The notes beneath the pieces were generated by a model that was not told the origin of the DNA, made no database searches, and saw only the letters and a program-made list of their open reading frames with translations. This document shows, in pieces, positions 41,150 through 50,392 of a stretch of DNA of 64,000 bases. A program made the position numbers and the translations under genes. Source of the stretch: JAVXTH01 sp036641395 (lineage in GTDB: Bacteria > Bacillota_I > Bacilli_A > Erysipelotrichales > Erysipelotrichaceae); contig JAVWEY010000002.1 of assembly GCA_036641395.1 (NCBI GenBank), positions 1 to 64,000 on the forward strand. The letters are read 5' to 3'. The first letter of the stretch is position 1; each line of letters starts with the position of its first letter.

Positions 41150-43042
41150 TTATTTTTTGTGGTAAATATTAAAGCGATGATCCTTACTTGGAGTAATTGT
41201 TTTACTTGTTTTAATCTTCTGAATTAGTAAATCAGAAATTGTAATATTTTCTTTTTTGCTACTTAGAATAAAGTCTTCAGGAACACTCATATCCATAACT
41301 GCAATTGAGTAAATTTTATCCATTTTGATTTTATTCCCTTTATCATCACAAATTTTATGAATTCTAGTTCCAGGCTCACCACTTACATCATAAGTCATTT
41401 TTAACCCAGAGAAATAATAGAACCAACCACCAATATCTTTTCTAACCTTTATTGACTCTTCTAGGGTAGTAATTAAATCTTTACCACTCATCGTAATTTT
41501 TAATAATTCACCTTTTTCATCATATTTTAAATCAGGTAGAATTCTTTTAATATCGATGTTTGTAATTTGTCCTTTATATAAACGAGCACTAACCCCTTTT
41601 CCATTGTATCTTCCATCTTTACCATCATCTAAGAACAAAGCAAAATCACTTTTTGCTTTTTCTCTCATCGTGTCACAAATAAAATTTCCAGTATCAATTA
41701 AGGTGAAATCTTCACTAGCTTCACCGATTTTTTTAGCTGCTAGGGTAAGTGGGGTAGATGCATTTGCTTCATCTACTTGCTTTGCAACCTGTTCACCAGT
41801 TTTACTACCTTGAATCATTTCACTAAGTCCGACGCGGAGTGCTTCTTGGGAGCGTTTAAAGGTTGGAAAGATTGCATACTTTCCTAAGTTTAGTGTATCA
41901 ATCATTCCATCTATTTCAGGAGTATTAGGTGCAGGAACATCATTTAATCCGGATATCATTGCTTCGGTATCTCCCATTAAAGCTTGCTGACCTTCGATGG
42001 TACTTGTATATTCCATTATCTTCATGATCATATCATATTTATCTTTATTCTCTTTTTGCGCTAAGTGTTTATTTAAGCCAATAAAACATACCGGATATAA
42101 GCGTGCCCAATCATTTGCTTCACCTGGATTAAAGAAAGGCATCATCGCAAATTCATCCTCGGTACCATTATAATCTTTACCTAATCTAGTTAATAAAACA
42201 GAATCTTCTATCATTGCCGTTTTACGATTAAAAAACATTGCTTCACGTTTTGCATAATCAACATCTAAATCGGCTTTTTTTAAAACACCTTCATCAATTA
42301 ATCTTTGAAAGGTTGTTAGTGCTGGTTCATATTGATCGAAAAATTTACCTTTCCCTTTATCATAATTTTTACGCCAACTAACATCTTTTGGTTTTGAGAA
42401 GCATTCATCATAACCATAACCAACAAAGGCAGTATCTAATACTTCACTATTTTTTAAGCCTAATTGAAGGGAACGGGTGCCGCTTGCTTCAATGGTATGG
42501 CATAAACTAATAAAACTTTCAAAGTCGGTAGGAACTTGCCATCCTTTTTCTTCAAACATTGTTTTATTATATATAATACCACGTAATTGAGATGGACCAG
42601 GCAAGTAATATAAATTACCATTTTCTGATATATTTTCAAGCCTTTCTTGATTATAATTACTTGTTAAAGGAAGCGAAGATAAATCTAATAAGCGATCTTC
42701 CCAGTATTCTTTCCCAACATCTAAGGGCCATGTCATGATAATGTCGGTCAAATCATCATTCTTTAAACGTGCTTTATATTCTTCAATGCCCATATCGGAG
42801 GTATAATTTCCAACTTGAATTAAATCGACCTTTGGAAATTTTTTTTCAATTACCTTTTCATAGGAATTAATAAAGAAAGCAGGTTTAACTAATACAGTAA
42901 TTTGCAGTTTATCTTTATCAACAACATTTTGAGTAAGGATATCTTCACTACTTTGTTTTGGTTTATTTTGGCTACAACCAGACAATGAAGCAACCAATAA
43001 TGATGTAATGATAAGGTATGTAAGTCTTGTGTGGTATTTCAT
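41150..43042 (-). CDS. Solute-binding lipoprotein fused to a 5'-nucleotidase C-terminal domain
   Basis: 630 residues. Signal peptide with lipobox LSGC (Cys23). Residues ~45-440 are a family 1 extracellular solute-binding domain (TDIIMTWPLDVG, GNLYYLPGPSQLRGIIYNKTMFE, MIEDSVLLTRLG, EGQQALMGDTEAM). Residues ~447-625 match the C-terminal domain of 5'-nucleotidases: LIDTGNFICDTMREKAKSDF, YKGQITNIDIKRILPD, GKDLITTLEESIK and FSGLKMTYDV. The N-terminal metallophosphoesterase half of such enzymes is absent, so nucleotide hydrolysis is not expected; this domain normally holds the base and sugar. Followed on the same transcript unit by nothing; preceded by the Cache-GGDEF-EAL gene 14 bases upstream. 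RBS AAGGAGG. Confidence 0.85.
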   Translation of the reverse strand: MKYHTRLTYLIITSLLVASLSGCSQNKPKQSSEDILTQNVVDKDKLQITVLVKPAFFINSYEKVIEKKFPKVDLIQVGNYTSDMGIEEYKARLKNDDLTDIIMTWPLDVGKEYWEDRLLDLSSLPLTSNYNQERLENISENGNLYYLPGPSQLRGIIYNKTMFEEKGWQVPTDFESFISLCHTIEASGTRSLQLGLKNSEVLDTAFVGYGYDECFSKPKDVSWRKNYDKGKGKFFDQYEPALTTFQRLIDEGVLKKADLDVDYAKREAMFFNRKTAMIEDSVLLTRLGKDYNGTEDEFAMMPFFNPGEANDWARLYPVCFIGLNKHLAQKENKDKYDMIMKIMEYTSTIEGQQALMGDTEAMISGLNDVPAPNTPEIDGMIDTLNLGKYAIFPTFKRSQEALRVGLSEMIQGSKTGEQVAKQVDEANASTPLTLAAKKIGEASEDFTLIDTGNFICDTMREKAKSDFALFLDDGKDGRYNGKGVSARLYKGQITNIDIKRILPDLKYDEKGELLKITMSGKDLITTLEESIKVRKDIGGWFYYFSGLKMTYDVSGEPGTRIHKICDDKGNKIKMDKIYSIAVMDMSVPEDFILSSKKENITISDLLIQKIKTSKTITPSKDHRFNIYHKK

Positions 43043-43056
43043 CAAGTAATTCCTCC

Positions 43057-45336
43057 TTATTTAATGTTTTTGTGATAAACAAGTTTTTCAAATTCATCAA
43101 TTGGCATTGGCTTTGCGAAGTAATATCCTTGAATATAATCACAGCCTAATTGTTTCAACATGACGACTTGTTCTATTTCTTCTACGCCTTCCGCAACGGT
43201 TTTCATTGATAACTCTTGGGCCATTTTAATAATGCTGCCAAGGACGGATTTAGTTCGAGATGGGACTAAATTATTCTTATGGAAGAAGACTTTATCAATT
43301 TTAAGAATATCAACAGGAATATCTTGAATTAAATTTAAAGAAGAATAACCACTGCCAAAATCATCCATTGAACAAGTAAAACCAAGTTCATGAATATTAT
43401 TAATTACCTTGATTAAAAGATCAACATTTTGAAAGACAGTATTTTCGGTTAATTCAATTTCAATATATTCAGGTGGTATATGATAACATTGTGCTATTTT
43501 TGAATATTGATTTAAAAAGTCAATATTTTTAAGATGATTACGAGAACAGTTTACTGAGATAGGATAAGGTTTCAATCCTTTCTTAATCCATTTCTCAATT
43601 AATTTACATACTTCTTCAAATACATATAGATCAAGACGGACGACGAAGCCATTCTTTTCAAACAGCGAAATAAATTGATCGGGGTAAATCATGCCATCTT
43701 CCACACTATTCCATCGAACGAGTGCTTCCGCACCAATTACATTTTCTTTTATGGTATCGTATTTTGGCTGTAAATAAATAACAAATTCTTTATTTTTAAT
43801 CGCATCTTCCATCATATCTTCTAAATGTTTATCGAGTAGAAGTTGATTTCGTACATCTTCATCGTAAAAACTATAATGGAAACTTCCATGTAGTTCGTGT
43901 GTTGACTCAAGGAGTGGTAATTTCGCATAATCCATCATATCACTAAGTTCTTCTACTTTATGATCTATGACATAAATACCAAACTCAAGAATAATTGGTA
44001 ACCAAATTGCTTCTTCTTTTTTTATGTGCTCAACCGTTGATGCATACCATGTATCAAAACGATTTAATAATAATTCTTTGCTTTTATACTCAACTAAGAT
44101 ATAAAAATTATCAGCAGACATACGTCCCATACATTCTTTATCACTTAGGGTAGAATGAATACCATGGGATATACTACGCAAAACACTGTTACATGCATCA
44201 CGACCAAATTGTTGGTTTAAAACTTTAAACTTCGCTATGTTTAGATAAACAAATGCGTATTTTTTTGAAGTAGTTTGATTCAATATTCGCTCAGCTAAGA
44301 TTTTAAAGCGTTGAATCGTATTTCCTTGGGTAATTGGATCAACATAAGCCATTTTCTCTAGACGTTTTTTAAAGTTATTAAAGGCACCAATTAAAACCGC
44401 AAATAGGGTTGCGAAACTTAAGGTGATTAAAGCACATAATAAAATTGTTATTTTAAAGAATAAATTAGATTTCGCATTTACGACTTCGGTTGGAATAAAA
44501 GTTAATAAACACCAATCTAGTGATTTTAAAGGTGTGTATACCATAAATTCATTCTTATCATTTAATTCATATTCAATTTGTCCGCTCTTACCATGTTCAA
44601 TATCATTCTTTACTTGGGCGATGGTATGATTTCCTAAGATGTGACCTTTATTAATTGAATTTAAAATGTTATAACCTGTTTGGGTAGCTTTTTTAGAACT
44701 TGAACGAATAACAACCGTTCCATTTTTCTGAATGATATGAGAATATCCATAGCCATTAAATGCTTTAATCTGAATAATTTGATCAAAGGTTTTTAAATCA
44801 TAGCTAATAGCTAATCCAAGCATTTGAACACCATTAATTTTAATATTTTCTAAAGGAATCGTAAAGACGATGCTCTCTTTATGATCAATCAATTGGGAGG
44901 GCGACATACTAGGTTTTCGATCGACAATCGTTTTATTTAAGTAGTCGGCATTTCGCAAGGATGTTTTATTTCCATTTGTATCATAAGCAATTCCTTGAGA
45001 ATCAATTAACATTAATTTTTGATATTTCCAATATTTCTGTTGTTCCTTAATAATAGGTTGTAATTCTTGATAAGTTTTAATATCTGTATTATTTAAGGTA
45101 GTAGCAATGCTTTGTAGGACAGAAAAGTTATTATCAATAGTTTTATTTACGTTCATACTTATCTGCATTGAAACTTCTTGTAGATATTCGCTTCCTTCAG
45201 TTTTAACCGTGTTTTGTAAATTAATATAATATTGGTAGCACAAAACACCCATCATCAGGCAAATTAATGCGAAAATGATCGGTATTTTACGGTTGATATG
45301 AAACTCGTGATGTTCCTTTCTTAAGTTTCTTTTCAT
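43057..45336 (-). CDS. Cache-GGDEF-EAL sensor, probable c-di-GMP phosphodiesterase
   Basis: 759 residues. TM1 (residues ~17-38) and TM2 (~290-315) flank an external double-Cache-like sensor domain (MLIDSQGIAYDTNGNKTSL; SLDWCLLTFIPTE). Then comes a GGDEF domain that has lost its motif (RMSADNFYILVEY in place of R-x-GGDEF), so it should not make c-di-GMP. The C-terminal EAL domain is intact: AEALVRWN, IELTENTVF, CSMDDFGSGYSSLNL and DILKIDKVF. Expected to degrade c-di-GMP in response to an outside ligand. The downstream lipoprotein may deliver that ligand. Confidence 0.92.
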   Translation of the reverse strand: MKRNLRKEHHEFHINRKIPIIFALICLMMGVLCYQYYINLQNTVKTEGSEYLQEVSMQISMNVNKTIDNNFSVLQSIATTLNNTDIKTYQELQPIIKEQQKYWKYQKLMLIDSQGIAYDTNGNKTSLRNADYLNKTIVDRKPSMSPSQLIDHKESIVFTIPLENIKINGVQMLGLAISYDLKTFDQIIQIKAFNGYGYSHIIQKNGTVVIRSSSKKATQTGYNILNSINKGHILGNHTIAQVKNDIEHGKSGQIEYELNDKNEFMVYTPLKSLDWCLLTFIPTEVVNAKSNLFFKITILLCALITLSFATLFAVLIGAFNNFKKRLEKMAYVDPITQGNTIQRFKILAERILNQTTSKKYAFVYLNIAKFKVLNQQFGRDACNSVLRSISHGIHSTLSDKECMGRMSADNFYILVEYKSKELLLNRFDTWYASTVEHIKKEEAIWLPIILEFGIYVIDHKVEELSDMMDYAKLPLLESTHELHGSFHYSFYDEDVRNQLLLDKHLEDMMEDAIKNKEFVIYLQPKYDTIKENVIGAEALVRWNSVEDGMIYPDQFISLFEKNGFVVRLDLYVFEEVCKLIEKWIKKGLKPYPISVNCSRNHLKNIDFLNQYSKIAQCYHIPPEYIEIELTENTVFQNVDLLIKVINNIHELGFTCSMDDFGSGYSSLNLIQDIPVDILKIDKVFFHKNNLVPSRTKSVLGSIIKMAQELSMKTVAEGVEEIEQVVMLKQLGCDYIQGYYFAKPMPIDEFEKLVYHKNIK

Positions 45337-45496
45337 GTTACTACCTAACTTTCTTTATTATCTCAATTGATTAATGTTAAACTTTAAGTATATTATACTA
45401 TAATAACGATAATATGTGAATAATTATCATATTATAACGACAATAGGATGATAGTGAATACTATTATAACCATGTTTTTATTTTAACACAGATATA

Positions 45497-45523
45497 TTAG
45501 CACTCATCTATTGACAGTGCTAA
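45497..45523 (+). promoter_or_regulatory. CIRCE operator, upstream copy (clpB)
   Basis: TTAGCACTC-N9-CAGTGCTAA, differing from the consensus at one base. It covers the -35 box. Confidence 0.93.
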
Positions 45524-45538
45524 TATATCTGTTATAAT
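45511..45538 (+). promoter_or_regulatory. clpB promoter
   Basis: TTGACA (45511-45516), 16-base spacer, TATAAT (45533-45538), near consensus. Confidence 0.9.
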
Positions 45539-45542
45539 GTTA

Positions 45543-45569
45543 TTAGCAATCATCATATATGAGTGCTAA
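45543..45569 (+). promoter_or_regulatory. CIRCE operator, downstream copy (clpB)
   Basis: TTAGCAATC-N9-GAGTGCTAA, starting 4 bases after the -10 box; its last bases run into the RBS AAAGGAGTG. Confidence 0.93.
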
Positions 45570-45582
45570 AGGAGTGATATAT

Positions 45583-48126
45583 ATGAACTTTGAACAAATG
45601 AGTGAATCCCTACAAGAAATTATTATGAAAGCAATTGAAATAACAAAAGCACATCAGCATTCACAAATTGATACGGTGCATATGTTAAAAGCAATCTTTC
45701 AACATGATGTTTTGGATGGCTTATTCAAACGTGTGAATATAAATAAGCAACAAGCTTTAACTTTAATTGATGATGAAATGAAACGGATGGCAACTAGTTA
45801 TCAAGAGAATCCTAATTTATCAAATGATGTTGTAAGCAGCTTAGATAAAGCAAAGATATGGAGCGATGAAATATCGGAAAGTTATGTAAGTGTTGCTTCT
45901 ACATTTATTGCCTTATTGTTTAATAAAAGTTATATTTCAAAACAAGTCGTAAAGATGTTTCAAATAGATGAAAAGACAATCAAGGAAGAAGAATTAAAAC
46001 GAAGAGGAGGGAAAAAGATGGATAATAAAAATGCAGAGAATAACTTAGAATCATTAAGTAAATATGGACGTGATTTAGTTGAAGATGTAAAGAATGGTCA
46101 TATTGATCCAGTTATTGGACGTGATGAAGAAATACGAAGAGTTATTCAAATTCTTTCAAGAAAAACGAAGAATAATCCAGTTTTGATTGGTGAACCAGGC
46201 GTTGGGAAAACAGCAATCGTAGAAGGTATTGCTTGGCGAATTATGAATGGTGATGTTCCTTCTTCTTTAAAGGAAAAGAAGTTAATTGAACTTGATATGG
46301 GAGCCTTAATTGCTGGAGCTAAGTATCGTGGTGAATTTGAAGAAAGACTAAAAGCCGTTCTTGAAGAAGTAAAGAGTGCAAATGGTAATATATTATTATT
46401 TATTGATGAAATTCATAACTTAGTAGGAGCAGGTAAAAGTGAAGGTAGTATGGATGCTGCTAATTTGTTAAAACCAATGTTAGCCCGTGGTGAATTACGC
46501 TGTATTGGTGCTACGACTTTTAATGAATATCGAATGTATATTGAAAAGGATGCTGCCTTGGAACGGAGGTTTCAAAGGGTAAGCGTAAGTGAACCTAGTG
46601 TTGAAGATACGATATCAATTTTAAGAGGATTAAAGGATCGTTTTGAATCGTATCATGGAGTTAAAATATTAGATGAAGCAATTATCTCATCTGCTGTTTT
46701 AAGTAATCGCTATATTACAGATCGATTCTTACCAGATAAAGCAATTGATTTAATTGATGAAGCTTGTGCTTCTTTAAGGGTTGAAATGGAATCAATGCCC
46801 CAAGAATTAGATGAATTAATGCGAAAAATTATGCAATTAGAAATCGAAGAAACGGCATTAAAACAGGAAAAGGATAAAAAAAGTAAGGAACGTTTAAATG
46901 AAATTGAGAAGGAATTAAAAGCACTAAAGAGTAATAAAGATCGTTTATATACAAAATGGAACGATGAAAAAGCAATTTTAGATGCTAGTAAAGATGATAA
47001 GGTTAAACTTGAAAAAGCCCGTATTGATTTACAACAGGCACAAAATGAAGCACGTTATGAAGAAGCTGCCAAACTTCAATATGGAACGATACCACAATTA
47101 GAAAAGCGAATTGAAGAGGCATCGAAATTAGAAAAAAGTGATGCTTTAATTCAAGAAATTGTAAATGAAGAAAGCATCGCAAAGATTGTTTCTAGATGGA
47201 GTGGAGTTGAAGTTAGTCGATTGGTTGAAAGTGAAAGACAAAAGATTTTACATTTAAAAGACGAACTAGAAAAACGGGTAATTGGTCAAGATGAAGCCCT
47301 AAATTTAGTAAGTGATGCGATTTTGCGTAGTAAAGCACAAATCCAAGATGAACATCGACCAATCGGATCTTTCTTATTCTTAGGACCTACGGGTGTGGGA
47401 AAAACGGAAGTTGCTAAAGCACTTGCAGAACAGTTGTTTGATAGTGAGTCGCATATTATTCGAATTGATATGAGTGAGTATATGGAGAAGCACAGTGTAT
47501 CACGTTTAATTGGAGCACCTCCAGGCTACGTTGGATATGAGGAAGGTGGGCAATTAAGTGAAGCCGTCCGTCGTAATCCTTATTCTATCATCTTATTTGA
47601 TGAAGTGGAGAAAGCACATCCAGATGTTTTTAATGTCTTACTTCAAATATTGGATGATGGAAGAATAACCGATTCAAAAGGTGTTGTTGTTGATTTTAAA
47701 AACACAATCTTAATTATGACTAGTAATTTAGGGTCTCAATATGCGTATGAAGAAAATCGTGATGCTAAATATATGGAAGAAGTTAAAAAATATTTTAAAC
47801 CTGAATTTATCAATCGAATCGATGAAATCGTTGTCTTTAATGCATTAGATGATGTTCGGATGAATAAAATTGCACATAAGTTTATGGGCGAATTAATCCA
47901 TCGTTTATCAAATAAAGATATTGATTTAGAAGTAAGCGATGCGGTTTATCAACAAATCGCAAGTGAAGGAGTAGATCCAGTTTATGGTGCTCGGCCAATG
48001 AAGCGTTATATTCAAAGAGAGATTGAAACCTTAATTGCACGTTTAATGATGGAGGCAACCATTCATAAAGAGGACCATATTTTATTAGATGTTAGCGATG
48101 ATAAATATTTTGTGAAAGTAAAATAA
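45583..48126 (+). CDS. clpB: ClpB disaggregase
   Basis: 847-residue AAA+ protein that works with DnaK to dissolve aggregates. N-domain (residues 1-145), then AAA-1 with GEPGVGKTA and the arginine finger region ALERRFQ, a middle coiled coil (~395-515, the ClpB-specific part), and AAA-2 with GPTGVGKTE, IGAPPGYVGYEEGG and the C-terminal GARPMKRYIQ. The ATG at 45583 follows AAAGGAGTG; the upstream ATG at 45559 lies inside the CIRCE. No CtsR-type heptad repeat was seen, so HrcA is the likely regulator. Confidence 0.97.
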   Translation: MNFEQMSESLQEIIMKAIEITKAHQHSQIDTVHMLKAIFQHDVLDGLFKRVNINKQQALTLIDDEMKRMATSYQENPNLSNDVVSSLDKAKIWSDEISESYVSVASTFIALLFNKSYISKQVVKMFQIDEKTIKEEELKRRGGKKMDNKNAENNLESLSKYGRDLVEDVKNGHIDPVIGRDEEIRRVIQILSRKTKNNPVLIGEPGVGKTAIVEGIAWRIMNGDVPSSLKEKKLIELDMGALIAGAKYRGEFEERLKAVLEEVKSANGNILLFIDEIHNLVGAGKSEGSMDAANLLKPMLARGELRCIGATTFNEYRMYIEKDAALERRFQRVSVSEPSVEDTISILRGLKDRFESYHGVKILDEAIISSAVLSNRYITDRFLPDKAIDLIDEACASLRVEMESMPQELDELMRKIMQLEIEETALKQEKDKKSKERLNEIEKELKALKSNKDRLYTKWNDEKAILDASKDDKVKLEKARIDLQQAQNEARYEEAAKLQYGTIPQLEKRIEEASKLEKSDALIQEIVNEESIAKIVSRWSGVEVSRLVESERQKILHLKDELEKRVIGQDEALNLVSDAILRSKAQIQDEHRPIGSFLFLGPTGVGKTEVAKALAEQLFDSESHIIRIDMSEYMEKHSVSRLIGAPPGYVGYEEGGQLSEAVRRNPYSIILFDEVEKAHPDVFNVLLQILDDGRITDSKGVVVDFKNTILIMTSNLGSQYAYEENRDAKYMEEVKKYFKPEFINRIDEIVVFNALDDVRMNKIAHKFMGELIHRLSNKDIDLEVSDAVYQQIASEGVDPVYGARPMKRYIQREIETLIARLMMEATIHKEDHILLDVSDDKYFVKVK

Positions 48127-48132
48127 TCATTA

Positions 48133-48157
48133 GACAATCCATCCGGATTGTCTTTTT
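48133..48157 (+). terminator. clpB terminator
   Basis: GACAATCC-ATCC-GGATTGTC followed by TTTTT. Confidence 0.9.
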
Positions 48158-48223
48158 ATGCTTTTATTTACTTGAAATTAGGAATAATTTAGCGTATGTT
48201 AATCATAGAATGTGAGGTATTAT

Positions 48224-48736
48224 ATGATTATAAATTTTAAAACAAATAAACCTATAATCGCCAATCAAGTGTGGATTGCAAAGGATGCAGATATTATTGG
48301 ATCGGTTGAAATTCAAGAAAAGGTTTCAATTTTCTTTCATAGTGTGATTCGAGGAGATAATGGAAAGATTGTAATTGAAGAAGGAAGTAATATACAAGAT
48401 AATTGTACCTTGCACTGCGATCAAAGTTATCCACTTACAATTGGTAAATGTGTATCTGTTGGTCATAATGCGATTCTACATGGTTGCAGAATTGAAGACG
48501 AAGTATTAATTGGGATGGGTGCTATTATTATGAATGGAGCATGTATTGGAAAACATTCAATTATTGGAGCAGGTTGTTTAATTAGTGAGCATACCATAAT
48601 CCCTGAGAATAGTATTGTAATTGGAGTTCCTGGTAAGATTGTGAAACAAACAAGTGATCAACAAATTATGAATATTATAAAAACGGCAAAAGAATACCAA
48701 GAAAGAGGGGAAATATATTGTGAAAATGGTTATTGA
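48224..48736 (+). CDS. Gamma-carbonic-anhydrase-like hexapeptide protein
   Basis: 170-residue left-handed beta-helix protein of the YrdA/PaaY type. Metal ligands appear as in gamma carbonic anhydrases: FHSVIRGDNGKI, NCTLHCDQ (His), VGHNAILHGC (two His). Whether it hydrates CO2 is unknown for most members. Start at ATG 48224 after GTGAGG; the GTG at 48212 is the alternative. It overlaps the LUD gene by 17 bases. Confidence 0.85.
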   Translation: MIINFKTNKPIIANQVWIAKDADIIGSVEIQEKVSIFFHSVIRGDNGKIVIEEGSNIQDNCTLHCDQSYPLTIGKCVSVGHNAILHGCRIEDEVLIGMGAIIMNGACIGKHSIIGAGCLISEHTIIPENSIVIGVPGKIVKQTSDQQIMNIIKTAKEYQERGEIYCENGY

Positions 48737-49370
48737 TCAAAATACTGAAACAATCTTAAAACTACAAGTGAAGGAAGTAAGAAATAATTTAAAACGTCAT
48801 CAAATTGATAGTTATTATTGTGATACAAAAGATGAACTTATATCTTTATTAGATGAATTAATTAAGGATAACAGTGTTGTAACTCATGGGGGAAGTGAAA
48901 CCTTAAAAGAAAGCGGAGTAATTGATTATTTATTAAATCGAAATATTGAATTTTATGATCGTGATAAAAAAGATGAAGGAAAGGATTATAAACAACTTTG
49001 TCTACAAAAAGCCTTTGTTGCTGATGCTTATTTTATGAGTTCTTCTGCTATTACTTTAAATGGAGAAATTTATAATGTTGATGGAAATGGTAATCGCTTA
49101 GCAGCGATGATGTATGGACCAAAGGAAGTTTTTATTATCGTTGGAACAAATAAAATCGTAAATGATTTAGAAGAAGCACAAAAACGGATGAAAAGGATAA
49201 GTGCACCGATGAATTGTGTTCGCTTAAATAGAAAAACACCATGTGCGATAAGTGGAACATGTAAAGACTGTCTTAGTAAGGATCGTGTTTGTTCTCATAC
49301 AGTGATTACTAATTGGCAAACAACCAATCGGATTAAAGTTATCTTTATATTAGGGAATTTTGGTTATTAA
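48720..49370 (+). CDS. LUD domain protein (DUF162)
   Basis: 216-residue LUD protein related to LutC. Features: NSVVTHGGSETLKESGVIDYL, AYFMSSSAITLNGEIYNVDG and NRLAAMMYGPKEVFIIVG, plus a C-terminal Cys group (TPCAISGTCKDCLSKDRVC) that may hold metal. In this subfamily the function is unknown; LutC itself takes part in lactate oxidation, but no lutA or lutB is adjacent. GTG 48720 is chosen, as GAGGGG lies seven bases upstream. Confidence 0.88.
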   Translation: MKMVIDQNTETILKLQVKEVRNNLKRHQIDSYYCDTKDELISLLDELIKDNSVVTHGGSETLKESGVIDYLLNRNIEFYDRDKKDEGKDYKQLCLQKAFVADAYFMSSSAITLNGEIYNVDGNGNRLAAMMYGPKEVFIIVGTNKIVNDLEEAQKRMKRISAPMNCVRLNRKTPCAISGTCKDCLSKDRVCSHTVITNWQTTNRIKVIFILGNFGY

Positions 49371-49432
49371 CTAGAAATAGGAACTTATTATATCGTTAGA
49401 GTGGAAATTTTACTTAATTTATGGGATAATCG

Positions 49433-49462
49433 AGCCATACATTAGAGGTATGGTTTGATTTT
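49433..49462 (+). terminator. Probable terminator after LUD gene
   Basis: AGCCATAC (49433-49440) pairs with GTATGGTT (49448-49455), with one G-U pair, followed by TGATTTT. It separates the LUD gene from cysK. A cysK attenuator role cannot be ruled out, but no T-box core sequence is present. Confidence 0.6.
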
Positions 49463-49501
49463 ATAAAGCAGCTTTTATGTGCGAGGGAAAGGAATATTAT
49501 A

Positions 49502-50392
49502 ATGGAAGCATTAAAATTAATTGGTAATACCCCAATGATTCAATTGGATCATAAAAATATTTTTGTTAAACTAGAAAAATTTAATTTGGGAGGCAGCATT
49601 AAAGATCGTACGGTATTAGGAATGATTCAAGTAGCGATGAAGGAACACAAAATAAATGAAAACAGTGTTTTAGTAGAAGCTACAAGCGGTAATACGGGCA
49701 TTGCCTTGGCAATGATTGGGGCTGTTTATCATTTAAAAGTAATTATTATTATGCCTGAAACAATGAGTGTTGAACGTAGACAATTAGTGAAAGCATATGG
49801 TGCTGAATTAATTTTGTCACCAGGAAATAAAGGAATGAATGGTGCAATTGCAATGATGCAGCAATTATTAGATGAAAATAAGAATTATGTATCATTAAAA
49901 CAATTTGAAAATAAAGCAAATGCATTGATTCATTATGAAACAACTGGCGTTGAAATATTAAAACAAGTACCAAACATTGATATGTTTGTGGCATGTGTTG
50001 GAACGGGTGGTAGTTTTAGTGGAATTGCGAAACGGTTGAAAGAACAAAACCATGCGATTCGTACGATTGTAGGAGAACCAAGTGAGAGTGCAGTTTTATC
50101 TGGTATGGCAAGTGGACCACATAAAATACAAGGAATCGGTGCAGGTTTTATTCCAGAAGTCTTAGATAGAGAACTGATTGATGATATTATGTTAATCGAT
50201 AGTGATGAGGCAATCAAAGAAACAATTAATTTTGTAAAGGAAACAGGAATTCTAGTGGGTATTAGTAGTGGTGCTAATATTGCTTTGGCAAAACGTTTGA
50301 GTGAGCGTTATCCAGATAAGAATATTGTGACACTTGCACCAGATGGAGGGGAAAAATATCTTTCGGTTCTACCACTAGGTGATAATCAATGA
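49502..50392 (+). CDS. cysK: Cysteine synthase (O-acetylserine sulfhydrylase)
   Basis: 296-residue PLP enzyme. PLP-binding Lys is in KLEKFNLGGSIKDRTVL, with TSGNTGIALAMIGA (substrate loop), ACVGTGGSFSGIAKRLKE (phosphate loop) and the C-terminal LAPDGGEKYLSVLPL. It makes cysteine from O-acetylserine and sulphide. Its TGA overlaps the ATG of cysE (ATGA), forming a two-gene cysteine operon. RBS GAAAGGAAT. Confidence 0.97.
   Translation: MEALKLIGNTPMIQLDHKNIFVKLEKFNLGGSIKDRTVLGMIQVAMKEHKINENSVLVEATSGNTGIALAMIGAVYHLKVIIIMPETMSVERRQLVKAYGAELILSPGNKGMNGAIAMMQQLLDENKNYVSLKQFENKANALIHYETTGVEILKQVPNIDMFVACVGTGGSFSGIAKRLKEQNHAIRTIVGEPSESAVLSGMASGPHKIQGIGAGFIPEVLDRELIDDIMLIDSDEAIKETINFVKETGILVGISSGANIALAKRLSERYPDKNIVTLAPDGGEKYLSVLPLGDNQ

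Noticed and set aside
49371..49501. T-box leader before cysK
   Set aside because: No T-box core (AGGGTGG-type) sequence is present; only one terminator-like hairpin was found.
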